A DNA stretch of 64,000 nt, taken from contig NC_089563.1 in NCBI RefSeq assembly GCF_040115645.1, positions 1,116,001 through 1,180,000 on the forward strand. Direction: 5' to 3'. The position numbers and the translations under genes were made by a program. Of the stretch, positions 62,345-64,000 are shown in pieces. The notes beneath the pieces were generated by a model. That model searched no databases, was not told the DNA's origin, and saw nothing but the letters and a program-made list of their open reading frames with translations. Position 1 is the first letter of the stretch. Each line of letters begins with the position of its first letter. This DNA is from Euwallacea fornicatus (taxonomy: Eukaryota > Arthropoda > Insecta > Coleoptera > Curculionidae).

Positions 62345-62605
62345 ATTACGATTTTTTTAAATCGACATTTCAAGAGAGAAACGATTTTTGTCATAGTGGA
62401 TATCTCGAAAATGTATGGAGCAATTACCTCACAACGACAATTCAAACTACTCATCTCCATGGCGGTGTATAAAACTACAAAAATCGAGATCTTCATAAAA
62501 AGTTGGAAACGAGGATAAGGAGAAACATTGCTCCATATGTTTTCGGAATATCCAAATTCAAACTTATCTGAAATTACGTAAACTTGCGCATCGGAATTGT
62601 TTTTT
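62345..62605. repeat. Small imperfect inverted repeat
   Basis: GGATATCTCGAAAATGTATG at 62399 pairs with the reverse complement of the 62525-62553 stretch, both followed by GAGCAAT. The spacing is about 150 bp. Weaker matching seems to extend outward. It may be a MITE remnant. Confidence 0.4.
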
Positions 62606-64000
62606 TTTATCGAACGGAATTGCTCTTTTATTGATATTCAGAAAGTTTCAGGTGAACTATTACTATTAAGATCTTTGGATTCTTAAAACTTACATGTGTT
62701 ACCGTCGAAAAACTATTTTAAGAAATTACTGGAAGAGAATATGTGGTTTTTTCCCTGAAACGGCTTCGTATGGTAATGTTTGTCCATTTTGGAAAAATTC
62801 GCAAAAACGAAATTTCACTCGTCGTTCTTCAAAGAAAATAATAGGATGTGAGGTTGATCCATCATAGAAAGCAATGTTACGTAGTGTTTGCATGCCGTGT
62901 AAAGTCAATAAGAAAAACGTCGACTTAACTACATATTATAATTTCCTGCCAACAATAATTTCCTCTTACGAACGAATATATATTTTTTATGGGAAAAATT
63001 GACTCACAGATTCGCAAAAACCTACTTAGAAACTTAAAAGACGCGCCCCCACAAAAGCGCCTCGGAAAAAGATTTATCCCGGCCGTTCCAGATAAAATAC
63101 ATCCGATTTGAAATTGTAATGTGCCAGATCCTTCAGGATAAAATTTGATTTTAGCGGGCCGAATTGGAACCTTTTATATATGGTCATCCAACCATTCCTG
63201 CACCATTATAATGACATACGAAACATGGATGTTTCCATGATAGTTCCCCATTGTTCCTGCGACATATTTACGGAGCAACAAGCGTATTGCTCGTGGTTGA
63301 ATGTGACCTCGGATTTTTGCAGATGATTATTATTGAAGCAGGAAGTCACGGAACGAGTCAACAACCGAGAACGTGCAAACCAGACGACAACGTCGTTGAT
63401 GGGATTTTTTTATTTGTCCGAATTATAAATGTTACATATAAATTAGCTTTTATATACGAAATACACGTCGACGACCTCTACCTAAACGCACGGTATAATG
63501 CTAATTTGGAATTATCACGAAGAATCTTAATGAGCATGTTTTCTATGGTAACTTTTGTATTTTTCACATAATGGAGATCTTTGGCCACCTTGTATGGTGG
63601 GACAATAAAAAGTCGTCCCTGTTAATTGAAAGCAGACCTCATCTCGATAAAATGCGGGCCGTTTATTACGACAGAGCCACTAAGTGTGCGATAAAAGCAT
63701 AAGGCGCCAAGCCTGATTGGAGTCCTAGAAGCAAAAAACGGCCAGAGGCATTTAAGGCAACATTTCTTCGTTGTTTCGTGTATGAAGGGTACACCAATAT
63801 CGATACCTGTCGGTTAATATCAAATATATTGGCCTGGGAAGAATTCTCAAATACGATGAGTGAAAAATTAGGTTGAAGCATTTTTCCTCTTCGTCCGCAA
63901 ACCTTTTCGTGAACACACAACAGCTAAATTATAATTTATTCATTAGGAAGCAACATTGCACCCACAGCCTAGTTAAAAGGCAAAATTTAACTTAAAGACT
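62606..64000. other. Right edge of the window, nothing recognised
   Basis: Several ORFs of 60-106 codons (for example 63251-63571) occur, but none shows a motif or splice context. Confidence 0.4.

Noticed and set aside
63251..63571. 106-codon plus ORF near the right edge
   Set aside because: Hydrophobic stretches exist but there is no signal peptide, motif or splice support; it is compatible with chance.
1..64000. CRISPR array, bacterial operon, defence island or tRNA cluster
   Set aside because: There are no regularly spaced direct repeats, no polycistronic layout and no recognised tRNA B-box with cloverleaf. The genes have GT-AG introns.

Overview
The window is animal nuclear DNA, almost certainly from an insect and probably a beetle. 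Genes are split by short GT-AG introns, the sequence is AT-rich, one gene encodes an arthropod-type CLIP-domain serine protease, and the intergenic space is full of mariner/Tc1-type transposon remnants of the kind common in Coleoptera. The beetle assignment is an inference. There are no operons, CRISPR arrays or bacterial signals, and I recognised no rRNA or tRNA gene.

Layout. 1-3.0 kb: two decayed mariner-type transposase genes. 3.3-5.5 kb (+): the 3' exons of a seven-transmembrane receptor of adhesion/secretin (class B) type. 5.5-9.6 kb: transposon debris, including a foldback element. 9.6-14.5 kb (-): CLIP-domain trypsin-like protease, seven coding exons. 15.3-15.9 kb (-): CCDC12, a spliceosome protein. 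17.9-20.6 kb (-): calnexin, with two tandem 126-nt exons that each encode a transmembrane segment. 25.2-26.8 kb (-) and 27.9-29.4 kb (+): neutral sphingomyelinase and mannose-6-phosphate isomerase, divergently arranged. 30.2-30.9 kb (-): a small predicted secreted protein. 31.8-34.4 kb: pogo/Tigger-like and Tc1-like remnants. 34.4-37.0 kb (-): a SIAH-like zinc-finger protein built from two modules, with a transposon in its only intron. 40.2-42.0 kb (+): a Gfo/Idh/MocA oxidoreductase resembling inositol 2-dehydrogenase. 42-64 kb: gene-poor. It holds a CpG-rich candidate promoter and first coding exon at 46.1-46.3 kb, a gypsy integrase remnant split by a mariner-type insertion at 50-51.6 kb, a palindromic long-inverted-repeat element at 56.2-57.9 kb, and more transposase fossils.

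The genes are ordinary unlinked eukaryotic neighbours, not one pathway. Calnexin (ER glycoprotein folding) and mannose-6-phosphate isomerase (GDP-mannose precursor supply) both bear on N-glycoprotein production, but I would not read meaning into their proximity. The observations most worth a second look are the duplicated calnexin membrane exons, the transposon whose end lies about 12 nt from a splice acceptor, the palindromic element with repeated terminus-like motifs, the small secreted precursor, and several orphan exon-like segments. I found no clear sign of a wholly new system. All exon boundaries were placed by eye from splice sites, reading phase and family similarity; no search was run.
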